Below are positions 1 through 8,898 of a stretch of 50,853 nt of DNA, piece after piece. The translations under genes were made by a program, and so were the position numbers. The stretch's first letter is position 1; each line of letters opens with the position of its first letter. Origin of the DNA: Clostridium celatum DSM 1785. Its GTDB lineage: Bacteria > Bacillota > Clostridia > Clostridiales > Clostridiaceae. The stretch covers positions 1-50,853 of the forward strand of contig NZ_KB291647.1 of assembly GCF_000320405.1 (NCBI RefSeq), in the 5' to 3' direction. The notes under the pieces were generated by a model that saw only the letters and a list, made by a program, of their open reading frames with translations, searched no databases and was not told the origin of the DNA.

Positions 1-84
1 CATGATACAGTTCATGAAATGGCTAAAGATGAGGCTAGACACGGAAAAGCTTTCGAAGGATTATTAAACAGATACTTTGGTTAA
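1..84 (+). CDS. Rubrerythrin-family protein, C-terminal end only
   Basis: The first 27 codons of the window are the end of a gene that begins upstream. The visible residues include EMAKDEARHGKAF, the E-x-x-H helix that supplies diiron ligands in rubrerythrins, followed by the short LLNRYFG tail seen in clostridial rubrerythrins. Such proteins act as cytoplasmic NADH-dependent peroxidases against peroxide stress in anaerobes. The N-terminus and any rubredoxin domain lie outside the window, so the subtype cannot be decided. An intrinsic terminator follows 17 bases after the stop. Confidence 0.72.
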   Translation, partial: HDTVHEMAKDEARHGKAFEGLLNRYFG

Positions 85-101
85 GATATAGTTTAACTTA
101 G

Positions 102-131
102 AAAAGAACTGATGCAAATCAGTTCTTTTTT
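102..131 (+). terminator. Intrinsic terminator after rubrerythrin gene
   Basis: The arms AAAAGAACTGAT and ATCAGTTCTTTT form a 12-bp stem with a GCAA loop, followed by more T residues. Confidence 0.88.
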
Positions 132-365
132 GCATCTTGTAATTAAATTACGGGCTAAATTTAATAAAAAAATTCATATAATATTTTTAAATTGATATAA
201 TTAATTAATAAGTTATATGCTTAATGAAGCTATAATAACATCTAAAGATAACATCATGAAAATTTCCACATCATGATTATTAGCAATATAATTCTATAGT
301 GTTAATAATGAAGGATGTGATGTATAATAATATTAATAATTAGGATAACAAGGAGTTATAATTAA

Positions 366-1793
366 ATGGCATATTTTATATTAGTTTTAATGATACTATT
401 ATTAAATATATTGTCAGCAGTATCTTTAATCTTTATAGAAAGAAAAGAACCTACGACAACATGGGCATGGCTTATAATACTTCTTATATTACCAGGCGTT
501 GGTTTTATACTATATTTATTACTTGGACAAAATTTGAGCCGTCAAAAAATATTTAGAGAAAAAAAGATTACGGATAAAATTAAAGGTTATAAATTAAGAG
601 CTAACTGTGAAACCTGTAGTGATTATAGTGGTATAAATGAAAATTATGAGGATTTAATATTAATGAATTATAATCATTCAGGGGCAACGTATACTACTGG
701 AAACGATATAAAGACATATATAAATGGAGAAGATAAATTTAGAGACTTATTTAATGATATAAGAAGTGCAAAAAGCTTTATACATATAGAATACTATATA
801 TTTAGATTTGATGATTTAGGAAAGGCACTTATAAAAGAACTTGCAGAAAAGGCTAAAGATGGTGTTGAGGTAAGGTTATTAATAGATGGAATGGGCTCTA
901 AAAGAATAGGGAAAAAAATAATTAGATATATAGAGTCACTAGGAATAAAGGTTTCGGTATTTTTCCCAGGAATATTACCACATATAAATACACGTATTAA
1001 TTATAGAAATCATAGAAAGATAGTTGTAATAGACGGTAAAGTTGGATATGTTGGTGGATTTAATGTTGGTAATGAATATGTGAATAAAGGAAAGCAATTT
1101 AAATTTTGGAGAGATACTCATATAAGAATTAAGGGTGAAGCTGTTCAAGAGTTAAATAAAAGATTTATTCTAGATTGGGATTATGCATCTGATGAAAATA
1201 TCGGAAATATGTCAATGTATTTCCCAGTTCCAAAGTGTGAAGGGGATATTGGAATTCAGATAGTATCTTCTGGTCCTGATCATATGGAGGAGTATATAAA
1301 AAATGGATATATGAAAATTATAAATAATGCTAAAAGCTATGTTTATATTCAAACTCCATATTTAGTTCCAGATAGTCCAATGCTTGAAGCGTTAAAAATA
1401 TCAGCTTTATCAGGAGTAGATGTAAGACTTATAGTTCCAGGTGAACCGGATCATTTCTTCATGGAATGGATGCTAAGTGCTAATATAGGTATACTTATTG
1501 ATTACGGAATAAAAATATATAGATATGGAAATGGATTTATTCACTCAAAGACTATTGTTGCTGATGGTGAAGTTTGTAGCATAGGAACTGCCAATTTAGA
1601 TATAAGAAGTTTTAAATTAAATTTTGAAGTTAATGCATTCATCTATAATGAAAAATTTGCTAAGGAGCAAGAGAAAATTTTTTATGAGGATCAAAAAAAA
1701 TCTAAATTGGTCATAAAAGAGGAGTATGAAAAGAGATCTAAAGCTTTAAAAGTTAAAGAATCTTTAATAAGATTATTATCACCAATATTATAA
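366..1793 (+). CDS. cls: Cardiolipin synthase (phospholipase D family)
   Basis: Probable cardiolipin synthase, joining phosphatidylglycerol molecules at the inner face of the membrane. The protein has 475 residues, the usual size for bacterial Cls. Two hydrophobic helices lie near residues 3-23 and 33-53. Two PLD catalytic HxK motifs follow: H216-R-K218 in NHRKIVVIDGK and H393-S-K395 in HSKTIVADGE, with the downstream SIGTANLD element. The ATG is preceded by AAGGAG at a normal distance. It is a single-gene unit, with intergenic DNA on both sides and the promoter of the aromatic operon just downstream. No truncation or odd residue was seen. Another PLD-family phosphatidyltransferase cannot be excluded, but the N-terminal membrane pair favours Cls. 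Confidence 0.92.
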   Translation: MAYFILVLMILLLNILSAVSLIFIERKEPTTTWAWLIILLILPGVGFILYLLLGQNLSRQKIFREKKITDKIKGYKLRANCETCSDYSGINENYEDLILMNYNHSGATYTTGNDIKTYINGEDKFRDLFNDIRSAKSFIHIEYYIFRFDDLGKALIKELAEKAKDGVEVRLLIDGMGSKRIGKKIIRYIESLGIKVSVFFPGILPHINTRINYRNHRKIVVIDGKVGYVGGFNVGNEYVNKGKQFKFWRDTHIRIKGEAVQELNKRFILDWDYASDENIGNMSMYFPVPKCEGDIGIQIVSSGPDHMEEYIKNGYMKIINNAKSYVYIQTPYLVPDSPMLEALKISALSGVDVRLIVPGEPDHFFMEWMLSANIGILIDYGIKIYRYGNGFIHSKTIVADGEVCSIGTANLDIRSFKLNFEVNAFIYNEKFAKEQEKIFYEDQKKSKLVIKEEYEKRSKALKVKESLIRLLSPIL

Positions 1794-1850
1794 AGTGAAT
1801 GATATTTTAAAAGTTAAAAATGTGAAAATAAAATAAATAATGTAAAAACA

Positions 1851-1880
1851 TTGACAAATTAGAAAAAAATGGTTTAGAAT
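1851..1880 (+). promoter_or_regulatory. Sigma-A promoter of the aromatic amino acid operon
   Basis: A perfect -35 TTGACA (1851-1856), an 18-base spacer and a -10 TAGAAT (1875-1880) lie about 50 bases upstream of the leader ORF. No other convincing promoter lies between here and aroF1, so the transcript would carry the leader and attenuator. Confidence 0.72.
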
Positions 1881-1930
1881 TAAGAGAGAAATTTAACTAT
1901 CAATTTTAAGTAGACAGAGAGGTAATTATT

Positions 1931-2065
1931 ATGAAGGGATTAGAGAAGAATTTAATAGCAAAATTTAATAGATTTTTTTATTTTATATTCTGGGGCTTTT
2001 ATTTTAGCGCTGGCTATTTCTTTTGCAAAAATAAAAATAATTCTTTTTTAATGAGTATTAATTAA
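1931..2065 (+). CDS. Aromatic-rich leader peptide of the aro/phe/tyr operon
   Basis: A 44-codon ORF with AGAGAGG eight bases before its ATG. Residues 12-31 contain 13 aromatics (FNRFFYFIFWGFYFSAGYFF), and the whole peptide has ten Phe, three Tyr and one Trp. It lies between the operon promoter and an intrinsic terminator, upstream of DAHP synthase. Its last codons (40-42) form one arm of an antiterminator helix. This is the layout of amino-acid attenuation leaders such as E. coli pheL and trpL: shortage of charged tRNA-Phe (and Tyr/Trp) would stall the ribosome in the aromatic run and free the antiterminator. The peptide probably has no function apart from being translated. It could also be read as a small membrane protein, but its position argues against that. 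Confidence 0.82.
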   Translation: MKGLEKNLIAKFNRFFYFIFWGFYFSAGYFFCKNKNNSFLMSIN

Positions 2066-2131
2066 TCCTTTTATATGTTTTAATAGTGAAAGTATATTTA
2101 AAGAATGATTATATAATTGAGAACTCATTAA
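2048..2131 (+). promoter_or_regulatory. Antiterminator pairing of the aro attenuator
   Basis: TTAATGAGT (2048-2056), inside the last codons of the leader ORF, is perfectly complementary to ACTCATTAA (2123-2131). The second segment contains part of the terminator's 5' arm and all of its loop, so the two structures exclude each other. A ribosome stalled near codons 29-31 (2015-2023) would leave 2048-2056 free, whereas one at the stop codon (2063-2065) would cover it. The pairing is seen directly; the regulatory outcome is inferred. Confidence 0.75.
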
Positions 2132-2147
2132 GGGTTCTCTTTTTTTT
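2119..2147 (+). terminator. Attenuator terminator upstream of aroF1
   Basis: GAGAACTC (2119-2126) pairs with GGGTTCTC (2132-2139) around an ATTAA loop, an 8-bp stem with one G-U pair, followed by eight T residues. It sits between the leader ORF and aroF1, where it would stop transcription before the biosynthetic genes. Confidence 0.88.
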
Positions 2148-2268
2148 ATATTCTAAAATTTTAAATAGTAAATAATATTAATCTATATATGTTATTTAAA
2201 AATAAATAAAAGACAGTTAAGAGCAAAAAAATTAAAGTATCTTAGCTGAAATTAAGGGGGCAAAAAAT

Positions 2269-3283
2269 ATGGTAGTAATTTTAAAACCAAAAACAAACGG
2301 TAACGAAATAGCAAAGTTAACACAAGAATTAGAAAGCTTAGGTGTTATAGTAAATCCAGTAATAGGAGCAGAACTTAGTATATTAGGATTAGTTGGAGAT
2401 ACAACAAAAATAGATCCATCATATATTGAAGCAAATCCTAATGTTGAGAGAGTAATGCATGTACAAGAACCTTTTAAGAAAGCAAATAGATTATTCCATC
2501 CAGAAGATACTGTAATAGATATTAATGGATATAAAATAGGTGGAAATAAGATTGCTATGATAGCAGGACCTTGTTCTGTTGAAAGTAAAGAACAAATAAC
2601 TTTAGTTGCAGAAGAAGTTAAAAAATATGGGGCTACTTTCTTAAGAGGTGGAGCATTTAAACCAAGAACATCACCATATAGTTTCCAAGGGTTAAAATAT
2701 GAAGGATTAGATCTTTTAAACATTGCGAAAGAAAAAACTGGACTTCCTATAGTTACAGAATTAATGTCACCATATGATATTGAAACTTTTGTAGAAAAAG
2801 CTGATATAATTCAAGTTGGGGCAAGAAATATGCAAAACTTCGATTTATTAAAGGAATTAGGAAATAATAGATAAACCAATACTATTAAAAAGAGGTTTAT
2901 CTGCTACTATAGAAGAATTATTGATGAGTGCAGAATATATCATGGCTGGAGGAAATGAGAAAGTAATTCTTTGTGAAAGAGGAATAAGAACTTTTGAAAC
3001 ATATACAAGAAATACTTTAGACTTAAGTGCAGTACCAGCAATTAAAAAATTAAGTCACTTACCAGTAGTTGTAGACCCAAGTCATGCTACAGGAAAGTGG
3101 TGGATGGTAGAACCTCTTGCAAAGGCAGCAATTGCAGTAGGTGCAGATGGACTTATATTAGAAGTTCACAATGATCCACAAAAAGCATTATGCGATGGAC
3201 AACAATCAATTAAGCCAGAAGTATTTGCGAAGTTAATGAAAGAGTTACAAGTTATTGCAAATGCAATTGGTCGTGAGATATAG
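2269..3283 (+). pseudogene. aroF: DAHP synthase, first copy (single-base frameshift)
   Basis: 3-deoxy-D-arabino-heptulosonate 7-phosphate synthase, joining PEP and erythrose 4-phosphate in step 1 of the shikimate pathway. A small N-terminal ferredoxin-like regulatory domain (residues 1 to about 70) precedes the type I-beta barrel, as in Thermotoga-type enzymes. AGPCSVES lies near residue 99, followed by LRGGAFKPRTSPYSFQG. After [18 protein letters not shown] the frame breaks near 2863-2870: the segment corresponding to four codons in the second copy (9479-10501) is 13 bases instead of 12. The following [13 protein letters not shown] to the end is well conserved in the shifted frame. If repaired it would be 337 residues. 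AAGGGGG precedes the ATG. It is the first gene after the attenuator. Confidence 0.9.
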
Positions 3284-3336
3284 TTATTATACGATTTTAT
3301 AAAGTTTCACTTGGTGAAATTTAGAAAGGTGTTAGT

Positions 3337-4378
3337 ATGGAGTTAATAGTTGATTTAAAGGAAAGAAGTTATCCTATAATAATTGAAAAAGGACTAATAG
3401 ATACAAATTTCAGAGAAAGTAAAAAATGTTTATAAGGGAAAAAAGATATTTATACTTACTGATGAAAATGTAAATAAATATTATGGTAAAAAAGTTGTTT
3501 CTGCATTAAGTGAATATTTTGATGTTAAATTAGTATCACTTAAAGCTGGAGAGGAAACTAAGAATTTTAATACATTACCTATGGTTTATAATGAACTTCT
3601 AGACTTTAATTTAACTAGGAGTGATTTAATAATTACTTTAGGGGGAGGAGTTATTGGAGATCTTGGAGGATTTGTAGCTTCAAGTTATTTAAGAGGAATA
3701 GATTTTATTCAAGTTCCAACTTCACTTCTTGAAGTAGATAGTAGTGTTGGAGGAAAGGTTGCTGTAGATTTAGAAAGAGGAAAAAATCTTGTTGGTAGCT
3801 TTTATCATCCTAAAGCAGTATTAATAGATCCAGAAGTATTAAACACTTTAGATAATAGATTTTTTATTGATGGAATGGCAGAAGTTATTAAGTATGGTTG
3901 TATAAAAGATAAAATGTTCTTTGAATTTTTATATGAAATGGAAAATAATTCGGATGTCATAGATAATATGGAAAGAGTTATCCATAAATGTTGTGATATT
4001 AAAAGAATTGTTGTGGAAAGTGATGAAAAGGATAAAGGTGAAAGAATGCTTTTAAATTTTGGACACACTTTAGGTCATGCTATAGAGCAGTATTATAACT
4101 ATACTAAATATACTCATGGGGAAGCTGTCGCTATTGGTATGTATGAAATAACTAAGATAAGTGAAGCCAAAGGATTAACAGTTAAAGGTACTGCGGAAAG
4201 AATTAAAGAAATTTTAATTAAATATAACCTTCCATATAAAATGGATGTAAATATAGAAGAGATTTTAGATACAATTAATTTAGATAAAAAGAAATTAGGG
4301 AAAAGTTTAAATCTCATAATTTTAAAAGAAATAGGAAATTCAGAAATTTATAAAACTACAACAGAGTTTTTTATATAA
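3337..4378 (+). pseudogene. aroB: 3-dehydroquinate synthase (single-base frameshift)
   Basis: Converts DAHP to 3-dehydroquinate using NAD and a divalent metal, step 2 of the shikimate pathway. The ATG at 3337 (after GAAAGGTG) starts MELIVDLKERSYPIIIEKG, but the frame reaches a stop near 3432. Six A residues at 3421-3426 would need to be five to read on as [17 protein letters not shown]. Beyond that everything fits Aro[16 protein letters not shown] for NAD binding, the metal-ligand stretches [24 protein letters not shown] and [11 protein letters not shown]. The repaired product is 346 residues, close to the family's roughly 350-360. An internal start at 3581 would lack the N-terminal NAD fold. 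An indel in a homopolymer is a common sequencing error. Confidence 0.9.
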
Positions 4379-4380
4379 TA

Positions 4381-4474
4381 CCTCAGGGGTAAAACCAAAT
4401 AATGTAAAGAGAGATTCTTTTTAGAAGAATAGCTATTTGCAACTGATTGTAAAATATTAGGTTTACCCCTGGGG
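4381..4474 (+). repeat. Long inverted repeat between aroB and aroA
   Basis: Left arm CCTCAGGGGTAAAACC (4381-4396) pairs with GGTTTACCCCTGGGG (4460-4474): 15 pairs with one bulged A and one G-U. The roughly 63-base inner part can itself fold through ATTCTT/AAGAAT. The GC-rich arms stand out in this AT-rich DNA. The right arm ends six bases before the GGAGG of aroA, so a folded transcript could affect aroA translation or mRNA processing. It has no U-tail and is not a usual terminator. Confidence 0.7.
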
Positions 4475-4489
4475 CAGAATGGAGGAAGT

Positions 4490-5782
4490 ATGGCAGATTT
4501 AAAAGTATATCCATCAATATTAGAGGGAGAGGTTAAAATACCTCCTTCAAAAAGTATGGCTCATAGGGCAATTATTTGTGCAGCTTTAAGTGATGGATTT
4601 TGCAAAATAGAAAATATAGATTATTCAGATGATATTATAGCAACTATCGATGCTATGAACTCTTTAGGAGCTAAAATAGTTAAATATAAGGATTATATTG
4701 AAGTAACAGGTGCATATGGGAACTCTGCTGATATAGAAGATATTAGAGTAATTGACTGTAATGAATCAGGATCAACTTTAAGATTCTTAGTTCCTATTTC
4801 ATTATTATTTAAAGGTAAGAATAAATTTATAGGAAGAGGTAATTTAGGAAAAAGGCCATTGACTACTTATTATAATATTTTTGAAAAACAAGATATTACA
4901 TATTCTTATGAAGAAGGTAAGCTTAATTTAATAGTAAGTGGTGAGCTGAAACCAGGGATTTTCGAAATAGAAGGAAATGTAAGTTCTCAATTTATAACTG
5001 GTATTTTATTTACTTTACCATTATTAAATGATGATTCTAAAATTATTATTACTACTGAAATGGAATCAAAGGGATATATTGATTTAACTTTAAGAGCAAT
5101 GAGTGATTTTGGAATAGAGGTAATTAATAATGATTATAAAGAGTTTATAATCAAGGGAAATCAACGATATAAGGCTAGAAATTATAGAGTTGAGGGAGAT
5201 TATTCTCAAGCAGCATTTTTCCTTTGTGCTGATAGCTTAGGGAATAATGTTTTATGTAAGGATTTAGATTTAAATTCTCTTCAAGGTGATAAAGAAGTAA
5301 TAGATATTTTAGAGAGAATGAATGTTATATTTAATGCAAGTGCTATAGGAGTAAAGGGTACTACTAGTGGCCAATTAGTTAGTACAATAATTGATGGAAG
5401 TCAATGTCCAGATATTATACCAGTGCTTACAGCTGTAGCTGCTTTAACTAAAGGAAAAACAGAAATAATAAATGCAGGAAGACTTAGAATAAAAGAATTT
5501 GACAGACTTGCTGCAGTAACATCTGAACTTAATAAGTTAGGTGCTAAGATAGTAGAACAAGAAGATGGATTAATAGTTACTGGTGTAGAAATTTTAAAAG
5601 GTAACGTAGAGGTTTGGAGTCATAAGGATCATAGAATTGCAATGACTTTAGCTATAGCTTCAACTAAGTGCGAAGAGCCAATAGTAATAAAGGATTATGA
5701 GTGTATAGCAAAATCTTATCCAAATTTCTTTGATGACTTTGTTAGCTTAGGTGGAAAAATAGAAAGGTTGGAGGAAAAGTAG
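4490..5782 (+). CDS. aroA: 5-enolpyruvylshikimate-3-phosphate synthase
   Basis: EPSP synthase transfers the enolpyruvyl group of PEP to shikimate 3-phosphate, step 6 of the pathway. The protein has 430 residues, the normal length. Visible signatures are PPSKSMAHRAIICAALSDG at the N-terminus (substrate-binding Lys and Arg), NESGSTLRFLVP (a variant of the usual SGTT loop), VEGDYSQAAFF, the KEFDRLAAV segment and HKDHRIAMTLAIAS near the C-terminus. GGAGG lies just before the ATG. The gene follows aroB after the structured inverted repeat, and its stop TAG is directly followed by the ATG of aroC, indicating coupling. The reading frame is intact. Confidence 0.96.
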   Translation: MADLKVYPSILEGEVKIPPSKSMAHRAIICAALSDGFCKIENIDYSDDIIATIDAMNSLGAKIVKYKDYIEVTGAYGNSADIEDIRVIDCNESGSTLRFLVPISLLFKGKNKFIGRGNLGKRPLTTYYNIFEKQDITYSYEEGKLNLIVSGELKPGIFEIEGNVSSQFITGILFTLPLLNDDSKIIITTEMESKGYIDLTLRAMSDFGIEVINNDYKEFIIKGNQRYKARNYRVEGDYSQAAFFLCADSLGNNVLCKDLDLNSLQGDKEVIDILERMNVIFNASAIGVKGTTSGQLVSTIIDGSQCPDIIPVLTAVAALTKGKTEIINAGRLRIKEFDRLAAVTSELNKLGAKIVEQEDGLIVTGVEILKGNVEVWSHKDHRIAMTLAIASTKCEEPIVIKDYECIAKSYPNFFDDFVSLGGKIERLEEK

Positions 5783-6855
5783 ATGAGTGGAATGTGGGGA
5801 AAGAATATAAGAATATCTATATTTGGAGAATCACATGGAAATGCAATAGGTATTAATATTGATGGATTACCTTCTGGATTTAATATTGATATGGATAAAG
5901 TAATGCTTGAAATGTCAAGAAGAGCACCAGGAAAAAGTCCATTATCAACTACTAGAAAAGAAGGAGATATTCCTGAAATATTAAGTGGATATTTTGAAGG
6001 AAAAACTACAGGCACTCCGCTTTGTGCAATAATACGTAACTCTAATACTAAATCTAAAGATTATTCTAAGTTGAAAGATGTAATGAGACCAGGTCATGCA
6101 GATTATACTGGAAATATCAGATATAATGGGTTTAACGACTATAGAGGTGGAGGTCATTTTTCAGGACGAATAACTGCACCACTTGTATTTGCAGGAGCTA
6201 TTTGTAAGCAAATATTAGAGACTAAAGGGATAATTATTGCAGCTCATATAAATTCTATAGGAAATATTAAAGATAAGAGTTTTTTAGATGATGAAATAAC
6301 ATTAGATTTAATTAACTCATTTAAAGGTAAAGAATTACCATTAATAAATAAAGAATTAGAAGAAATTATGAGAAATGAAATAATAAGTGCAAGAAATAAT
6401 TTAGATTCTATTGGTGGAACTATAGAGTGTGCAGTGTTTGGAATAAAACCAGGCATTGGTAATCCATTTTTTGATTCTGTGGAATCAACATTGCTCATTT
6501 AATGTTTAGTGTTCCAGCCGTTAAAGGAGTTGAATTTGGAAAAGGCTTTGAAATTTCTAAAATGAAAGGTTCAGAGGCTAATGATGAATATTATTTAGAT
6601 GGAAAAGATATTAAAACAAGTACTAATAATAATGGTGGAATTTTAGGTGGAATAACTAATGGAATGCCAATAGTATTTAATGTGGCAATAAAGCCAACAG
6701 CATCTATATTTAAAGAGCAAAAAACAGTAAACATAGCAACTATGGAAGAAACTATTTTAAGTATAGAAGGAAGACATGATCCATGCATAGTACAAAGAGC
6801 GCTTCCAGTTATAGAGGCAGTTACTGCAATAGGAATTTTAGAGTTATTAGGTTAG
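5783..6855 (+). pseudogene. aroC: Chorismate synthase (single-base frameshift)
   Basis: Chorismate synthase eliminates phosphate from EPSP using reduced FMN, the last common step to the aromatic amino acids. The start MSGMWGKNIRISIFGESHG and the motifs RPGHADYTG, DYRGGGHFSGR and, in the second frame, [18 protein letters not shown] identify it. Near 6489 the frame breaks: ACATTGCTCATTTAATG ends the first frame, whereas one more A (ACAATTGCTCAT) would give [20 protein letters not shown], the expected family sequence. The repaired length is 357 residues. The start lies immediately after the aroA stop. As written, the product would lose its C-terminal third. Confidence 0.92.
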
Positions 6856-6904
6856 TAAATAATTATATTATATGGTGAAGTAAATTTAGAAGAGAGGTGA
6901 GATT

Positions 6905-8059
6905 ATGAATCTTTCAGAATGTAGAAAAGAAATTGATAATATAGATAAAGAGTTAGTTGAACTATTTGAGAGAAGAATGAATGTTGCAATAAAGGTAGCA
7001 GAATATAAAATGAAAAATAATATTCCAATTCTTAATACTACTAGAGAAGCTGAAGTTATTGAAAAGAATGTTAATAGACTTAGCAATAAAGAGTATTCAG
7101 AATTGACAGAGAAGTTCTTTGTTAACTTAATGGAGCTTAGTAGAAGCCTTCAAGCTAAACTAATCAATAGTAATGAAGCTACTAATGGAGTATTAGCAGA
7201 GTATAAAATAAATAGTGAAGATAAAAAAAAACTAGATAATATTAAGATTGGATATCAAGGGGTTAAGGGTTCTTTTAGTGAAGAGGCCATGATTAAATAT
7301 TTTGGTGAAAACCATATAACTAGTGATTATGAAGAGTTTGAAGATGTATTTTTAGCTTTAAAAAATAATAAAATTGATTATGGAATATTACCTATTGAAA
7401 ACTCATGTACTGGAGCTATAACTACTGTTTATGACTTATTAGTTAAGTATGGACTTAATATTGTAGGTGAGGAATGTATAAAGATAGACCAAAATTTAAT
7501 TGGGGTAAAAGGGACAAAGTTAGAGGATATAAAAGAAATATATTCACATCCACAAGGGTTTGAACAAAGTAGAAAGTTTTTAGATGAATTTAGTAATTTA
7601 AAGCTTATACCATTTCATAATACTGCAATTAGTGCAAAATATGTTTCAGAGATTAATGATAAATCAAAGGCTGCTATTGCAAGCTTAAGAGCAGCTGAAC
7701 TTTATGGCTTAGATGTAATTAAAGAAGAAATAAATGATAAAAATGATAATCATACTAAGTTTATTATAATTGGAAAAGAGTTAGAGTGTAATGAAGAATG
7801 TAATAAGGTAACAGTAGTATTTTCATTAGATAATAAAGCTGGTACATTATATAAATTGCTAAGGCACTTTGCTGAAAATAATATTAATATGCTAAAAATA
7901 GAATCAAGACCAAGTAAGAATGAGCCGTGGCAATATCTTTTATATGTAGATTTTGAAGGAAATATTAAGAATGATGATGTTAAAAAGGCAATAAATTTAA
8001 TTGATGATCAAAGTGAGTATTTTAAATTACTTGGATGTTATAAAAAGATAGAAGATTGA
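6905..8059 (+). CDS. pheA: Bifunctional chorismate mutase / prephenate dehydratase
   Basis: The P-protein, committing chorismate to phenylalanine by making prephenate and then phenylpyruvate. Three regions are visible in 384 residues: an AroQ-type chorismate mutase (about 1-85, with IDNIDKELVELFERRMNVA), a prephenate dehydratase (about 112-290, from IGYQGVKGSFSEEA to the conserved NHTKFIIIG threonine motif), and a C-terminal ACT domain with ESRP, where phenylalanine usually binds for feedback inhibition. AGAGAGGTGAG precedes the ATG. It lies mid-operon between aroC and aroE, so enzyme activity (ACT) and transcription (leader) would both respond to aromatic amino acids. The frame is intact. 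Confidence 0.95.
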   Translation: MNLSECRKEIDNIDKELVELFERRMNVAIKVAEYKMKNNIPILNTTREAEVIEKNVNRLSNKEYSELTEKFFVNLMELSRSLQAKLINSNEATNGVLAEYKINSEDKKKLDNIKIGYQGVKGSFSEEAMIKYFGENHITSDYEEFEDVFLALKNNKIDYGILPIENSCTGAITTVYDLLVKYGLNIVGEECIKIDQNLIGVKGTKLEDIKEIYSHPQGFEQSRKFLDEFSNLKLIPFHNTAISAKYVSEINDKSKAAIASLRAAELYGLDVIKEEINDKNDNHTKFIIIGKELECNEECNKVTVVFSLDNKAGTLYKLLRHFAENNINMLKIESRPSKNEPWQYLLYVDFEGNIKNDDVKKAINLIDDQSEYFKLLGCYKKIED

Positions 8060-8071
8060 GGGAATGGTGTA

Positions 8072-8887
8072 ATGGATTTTTACGGATTATTAGGTGAGAA
8101 GCTAAGCCATAGCCTATCTCCAACAATTAATAAAATGATATTTGAAAAGAATCATATTGATGGTGCATATAAGATATTTGAAGTTCAAAAAAGTAGGCTT
8201 GAAGATTTTGTAGAGGCCATTAAGTTATTAAAAGTAAAAGGATTTAATGTTACTATTCCATATAAAGAAAGTATAATGCAGCATTTAGATTATATATCAG
8301 ACGAAGCAAAGAGAATAGGTGCAGTAAATACTGTAATGCTAAAAGAAGATAAACTTTATGGGTATAATACTGATTATTTTGGAATTAAAGTAATGCTTAA
8401 TAGTAGAAATATAGATGTTAAGAATAAAACTGCAATTATTTTAGGATCAGGGGGAGCATGTAAGGCTGTTATTACTTATTTATTAGACAATGAAGTTAAA
8501 AATATTTATATTGTAAGTAGAAACCCTGAAGGGATTAATCTAAGAATTTTAGATAAGCGCGTATCAGTAATAAATTATGATGAATTATTAGATATAAAGG
8601 GAGAGTTAATAATTAACACAACGCCTCTTGGAATGTATCCTAATATTGACAGTTGTGCAGTTAATAGAGAAATAGTAAAAAAATTCGATATAGCTGTTGA
8701 TCTAGTATATAATCCTACAGAAACTAAGTTTTTAAAAATGGCAAAAGAGGAAAGTAAAATTGCCATTGGAGGATTACATATGTTAGTGGGGCAAGCGGTT
8801 AAGAGTCAAGCTATATTTAATAATATGGAAATAAAGAAGGATTTAATAGATTATATATATAAAGAGTTGTCTAAAACATTTAATTAG
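8072..8887 (+). CDS. aroE: Shikimate dehydrogenase (biosynthetic)
   Basis: NADPH-dependent reduction of 3-dehydroshikimate to shikimate, step 4. The 271-residue protein begins MDFYGLLGEKLSHSLSPTINK, with the shikimate-binding Ser pair, then NVTIPYKE with the catalytic lysine, GAVNTV and NTDYFG with the catalytic Asp, the ILGSGGACKAV nucleotide loop, and GGLHMLVGQAVKSQ at the end. It differs from the YdiB-type copy at 19346-20216, which has the MPNK variant. The start is 12 bases after pheA and the stop 11 bases before aroK, so it is translated as part of the same operon. Confidence 0.94.
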   Translation: MDFYGLLGEKLSHSLSPTINKMIFEKNHIDGAYKIFEVQKSRLEDFVEAIKLLKVKGFNVTIPYKESIMQHLDYISDEAKRIGAVNTVMLKEDKLYGYNTDYFGIKVMLNSRNIDVKNKTAIILGSGGACKAVITYLLDNEVKNIYIVSRNPEGINLRILDKRVSVINYDELLDIKGELIINTTPLGMYPNIDSCAVNREIVKKFDIAVDLVYNPTETKFLKMAKEESKIAIGGLHMLVGQAVKSQAIFNNMEIKKDLIDYIYKELSKTFN

Positions 8888-8898
8888 GGGGTGAATTT

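Noticed and set aside
1885..2268. T-box or TRAP-type control of the aromatic operon.
   Set aside because: No T-box sequence (AGGGTGGNACCGCG type), no specifier-loop layout and no run of spaced GAG/TAG triplets was seen; the leader ORF with exclusive helices explains the region better.
2232..2723. Long minus-strand open frame opposite aroF1, and similar ones opposite other genes (for example 25020-25565 and 45916-46464).
   Set aside because: They are antisense to well-supported genes, have no ribosome sites and carry the odd Ser/Leu/Ile-rich composition expected from reading AT-rich codons backwards.
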